Below are positions 62,201 through 64,000 of a stretch of DNA of 64,000 nt, in pieces. The position numbers were made by a program, and so were the translations under genes. The stretch spans positions 3,968,001-4,032,000 of the forward strand of contig JHVA01000001.1 in the NCBI GenBank assembly GCA_000688615.1, written 5' to 3'. The stretch comes from Acidobacteriaceae bacterium KBS 146. GTDB lineage: Bacteria; Acidobacteriota; Terriglobia; Terriglobales; Acidobacteriaceae. How positions within the stretch are numbered: position 1 is the stretch's first letter; the number at the start of each line of letters is the position of its first letter. Under the pieces are notes generated by a model. It searched no databases and was not told the DNA's origin. It saw only the letters and a list, made by a program, of their open reading frames with translations.

Positions 62201-62926
62201 GGTGTATTGCTCGGTTCGTATACGTTCTCCAAGCTGATGACGAATGCGGAGTCGCTGACGTCATGGCTGGAGGCGACAGGTGCCCCTGGCTATCAGAACC
62301 TGAACGATCTTAGCCAGGAGTATTCGCTCTCGGGTTACGATTCGCGTCAGCGTCTGACCGTCAGCTATGTCTACTTCCTTCCATTTGGGAAGAACCAGCA
62401 CTGGGGTTCGGGAGCCTCGGGCTTGCTTGGCGGGCTGATCTCCGGATATGGGGTCAACGGTGTGACCACATTCCAGAAGGGCTTCCCGCTGGGCTTCTCG
62501 ATGGCTCAAAACACGGTGAGCACATACGCTGCCGCCGGTACAACTCGTCCGAACATTGCCCAAGGCTGCCAAAAGCAGACTTCGGGATCGATTCAATCTC
62601 GATTGGGGGACAGTTCTTCGAAGGGAAAGAGCATGTTTGATCCTACGTGCTTCGCGGCCCCGGGTAACTTCCGATTCGGTAACGAATCGAGAACGGATAA
62701 TCAACTCCGGGCACCGGGAATCGCGAACTTCGACGTGGCGCTGTTCAAGGACACTCACTTGACCGAACGCCTGGTTCTTCAGCTACGCGTCGAGTCTTTC
62801 AACCTGTTCAACAGGGTTCAGTTCGGTGCACCGAATACCTCAATAGGGTCGGCCCAGATGGGCCAGATCACAACTCAGGTCAACGATCCTCGACTGCTTC
62901 AGTTGGCCGGGCGAATCAACTTCTAA
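59279..62926 (+). CDS. TonB-dependent receptor, Oar-like, with carboxypeptidase-regulatory domain
   Basis: 1215 residues from ATG 59279, seven bases after a perfect AGGAGGT; the frame is open from 59138 but the extra 47 residues do not make a signal peptide. Signal (LVMLCTLTLCFVVFARSMRAQ), then CarboxypepD_reg-like domain (about 25-110: GSVVGTITDTTGSVIPNATV, YTLSVEAQGFRRY), plug (PLNGRNVLALVGLVPGV, QDAVQEFRVQTSNNTAEYG) and a long barrel ending LLQLAGRINF. The sequence NGRNVLAL is a hallmark of this acidobacterial group. Placed after the DUF1080 gene and probably under site F, it would import the glycan-derived substrate of the locus. A strong terminator follows. Confidence 0.92.
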   Translation: MRVLRLVMLCTLTLCFVVFARSMRAQSTTGSVVGTITDTTGSVIPNATVSLTSNSTGDKRTAMTTDSGDYQFLAIPPGEYTLSVEAQGFRRYTHNPVEVQVALATRENVDMSVGTATEEVTVTSQAPIIQSENAALGQVVQGKAVTDIPLNGRNVLALVGLVPGVVPQGSSSGNLTGQNVFAAGNYQIGGGSANQSSTLYDGAPVNISYGNVTALVPSQDAVQEFRVQTSNNTAEYGNYTGGVINIASKSGSNAIHGTVYEFVRNTIFNSTPYFAKHNPSQILSKNPYHQNQFGGNVGFPIIKDRLFGFFDYEGYRQSQQRLYNYTVPTLKMRQGDFSELCTNGINPSTGTCIPSPNVNTANGIPGQIYDPCGGTVVGGQGCSGYSGGRTPYSGNVIPASRWSPVARNLLNFPYWAPPTGPGVTNNFVKYAGAGGSNNQYNGRVDFTLSDKQRLFGRYTQWNSKNRGSMPYNNGLISGDPISPEAFKTYQTVIGDTYLFNPTLIGDLRLSFTRWNYVRTPGTLGYDETKLGFPSYMGTISGLNRVPNSTTVPSLSLQNPTVNGIGTGYLFSINNNYVIAPSISKTIKGHTIKAGADLRRLEMNYFQNNNPGGQFVFNPFMSSLVNNGNGGHPFASFLMGYMVDQASSPSVVQIAPPTYSTIYYQGYFVQDNWTVNSKLTLNIGLRYEIPGVWRERHDLMATFNPTEVNPVLGAISVAGRQVTGAYDLVNSPQHPDKGLRNEHFSNFSARLGLAYRLDDKTVIRAGWGKFVIPAYLQFPESPVQSPLSYITNNPVSTTDAGQTPNATLDNPLPSGITPAPGRAPAYQQLLLGGSATSVNSNEENGATYQWNFAIQRQLPLGIALEAAYSGLHGSHLPVSRNINQVSKQYLDQAASDPNCVGATNLASKCFLTIRVPNPFPRAQFTQGNQQYATIQANQLYRPFPQYGGISNTGNYIGFSNYNSLQMKLEKRFSSGGVLLGSYTFSKLMTNAESLTSWLEATGAPGYQNLNDLSQEYSLSGYDSRQRLTVSYVYFLPFGKNQHWGSGASGLLGGLISGYGVNGVTTFQKGFPLGFSMAQNTVSTYAAAGTTRPNIAQGCQKQTSGSIQSRLGDSSSKGKSMFDPTCFAAPGNFRFGNESRTDNQLRAPGIANFDVALFKDTHLTERLVLQLRVESFNLFNRVQFGAPNTSIGSAQMGQITTQVNDPRLLQLAGRINF

Positions 62927-62946
62927 CTCAGACGTTGAAAGCGATG

Positions 62947-63000
62947 ACCCCTGCAGCCTTCGTCGAACCTGGCGTCGGCTGGCAGGGGTTTATTTTTTGT
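62947..63000 (+). terminator. Terminator after the second TonB receptor
   Basis: ACCCCTGC-AGCC (62947-62958) pairs with GGCT-G-GCAGGGGT (62977-62989, one bulge), then TTATTTTTT. Confidence 0.88.
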
Positions 63001-63070
63001 ACGGCTTATTTATATTTCCTGAGATCGTTTAGCGACTCTCTTTCGGAGCACCGATTTTGAGCGAACTGCC

Positions 63071-64000
63071 CTACCACTGAAGCAGTACCAGCTCTGAGCA
63101 GAACGCAGGGCCCATGGCTGCAAGGATGCTGTATGAACCAGGTTCGCCCGGATGCACTTTTAAGTAGTCCTCCAGAACGGCAAGGACCGAAGCCGCGGAC
63201 AGATTTCCAACCTCCCGCAGGCTCTTCCAGGATGGCGCTAAAGCGTCCGGCGGAAGTCCAAGCGACGTCTGCATGGCTTCGAGAACCTTCGGTCCTCCGG
63301 AGTGGAAGATGTAAGAGGATATATCGTTGCGGGTGAGATTGTTGTCGGCTAGAAATGCTTCGACGTTCTGAAGCAGATTTTCTTCTACGACCTTTGGTAC
63401 TTCGGGGGAAAGTACAATCTTGAAGCCGCTTTCGACGATATCCCATCCCATCACGCGTTCGGTATTGCGATAAAACGTCGAGCGGGTGGCAAGGACTCTT
63501 GGGCCGCTACCCGTGCGGCCAAGCTGCGTTTCCGAACCTGCGATTACCACCGCAGCTGCTCCATCCCCGAAGAGTCCGCAGGAGATCAGGTTGGCGATCG
63601 ATTGATCGTCATCCTGCCATGTGAGGGAGCAAAGCTCAACGGACAACAGCAAAGCATAGTGGTCGGGAAATGCGCGGACATAATCCGAAGCTCGAGCGAT
63701 TCCAGCTGCTCCGGCCACGCAGCCCAAGCCAAAGATTGGCGTCCGTTTGATGTTGACCGGAAAAGGAAGTCGGTTGATGAGACGGGCGTCGATGGTCGGA
63801 CTGGCGATTCCTGTAACCGAGGCGAAGAAAATAGCGGAGATGTCCTCTGGAGAGATGCCGGCGTGATCGAGGGAACGGCAGATAGCCTGCTGGCCCAGAT
63901 CAACGGCTGCTTTTATCCATGCATCATTCGTCTTGCGGAAAGTGTCGAGAGCTGGATATTGCTCGAGAGGAAAGACGGTGTGCCGGTACTCAACGCCACA
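63071..64000 (-). CDS. Type III polyketide synthase (chalcone synthase-like), N-terminus outside window
   Basis: About 309 residues are visible, reading in from the right edge (CGVEYRHTVFPLEQYPALDT). Type III synthases condense malonyl-CoA on a starter CoA and cyclise the product. The catalytic triad is visible: Cys in FGLGCVAGAAGIARA, His in YIFHSGGPKVLEAM and Asn in REVGNLSAASVLAVL. GDGAAAVVI is also family-typical. Products in bacteria are pyrones, resorcinols or phloroglucinols; a long-chain alkylpyrone or alkylresorcinol type is plausible but cannot be told. It converges on the TonB receptor and belongs to a unit to the right; a methyltransferase or oxidoreductase partner would be expected just outside the window. 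Confidence 0.92.
   Translation of the reverse strand, partial: CGVEYRHTVFPLEQYPALDTFRKTNDAWIKAAVDLGQQAICRSLDHAGISPEDISAIFFASVTGIASPTIDARLINRLPFPVNIKRTPIFGLGCVAGAAGIARASDYVRAFPDHYALLLSVELCSLTWQDDDQSIANLISCGLFGDGAAAVVIAGSETQLGRTGSGPRVLATRSTFYRNTERVMGWDIVESGFKIVLSPEVPKVVEENLLQNVEAFLADNNLTRNDISSYIFHSGGPKVLEAMQTSLGLPPDALAPSWKSLREVGNLSAASVLAVLEDYLKVHPGEPGSYSILAAMGPAFCSELVLLQW

Overview
The window looks like a chromosomal segment of an Acidobacteriota genome, most likely a soil or plant-litter member of the Terriglobia (Edaphobacter/Granulicella/Terriglobus type). This is inferred from two very long Oar-like TonB-dependent receptors with an N-terminal carboxypeptidase-regulatory domain, many secreted sugar-active proteins, IPT/TIG secreted proteins, moderately high GC and the family make-up. 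There is no rRNA, transposase, integrase or CRISPR array; the only RNA gene seen is one tRNA-Val(GAC).

Layout. 0-5.5 kb: the end of a GH27 alpha-galactosidase converging on a TonB receptor/DUF6528 pair. 5.5-12.1 kb: a LacI-family regulator, then glgE and a treS-maltokinase fusion (trehalose to maltose-1-phosphate to alpha-glucan), with LacI-type palindromes between the receptor and the regulator. 12.1-22.7 kb: housekeeping genes (membrane protein, tRNA-Val, sugar MFS porter, CDP-alcohol phosphatidyltransferase, zinc-ribbon protein, an Rrf2/IscS/IscU/IscA iron-sulfur cluster interrupted by a secreted zinc phospholipase C-like gene, type II NADH dehydrogenase). 22.8-27 kb: two coupled secreted proteins, one a matrixin-like pseudoprotease with Ig/IPT modules, and a small extremely acidic protein.

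27-63 kb is a large carbohydrate/sugar-acid locus. A Weimberg-type non-phosphorylating pentose set (SDR, MFS porter, YjhG-type xylonate dehydratase, FAH-family 2-keto-3-deoxy acid dehydratase; a 2-oxoglutarate semialdehyde dehydrogenase is convergent nearby) is followed by a heptaheme cytochrome-TPR protein, a Tat-exported Gfo/Idh/MocA oxidoreductase, a PQQ dehydrogenase with an inserted heme domain, two SDRs, a Tat-exported sugar isomerase-like protein, an IclR regulator, two SMP-30 lactonases, a sugar epimerase, a six-gene operon (transketolase, cupin, exported enolase-superfamily enzyme, SDR, GH3 glycosidase, mannonate dehydratase), and a DUF1080/FG-GAP protein with a second TonB receptor. 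A type III polyketide synthase runs off the right edge.

The main discovery is a previously unremarked (to me) regulon: a 15-bp palindrome TTGC-N7-GCAA (refined TTGCRYANTRYGCAA) stands upstream of essentially every transcription unit from 34.9 to 57.2 kb, seven times, often with an extra half-site so that matching half-sites lie 21 bp (two helical turns) apart and just downstream of recognisable -35/-10 boxes. The IclR-family gene in the middle of the locus is the natural candidate repressor. Together the genes suggest TonB uptake of a plant glycoside or oligosaccharide, periplasmic oxidation and hydrolysis, lactone opening, transport, and dehydration to 2-keto-3-deoxy acids that feed central metabolism. 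The exact substrate cannot be told from sequence alone.
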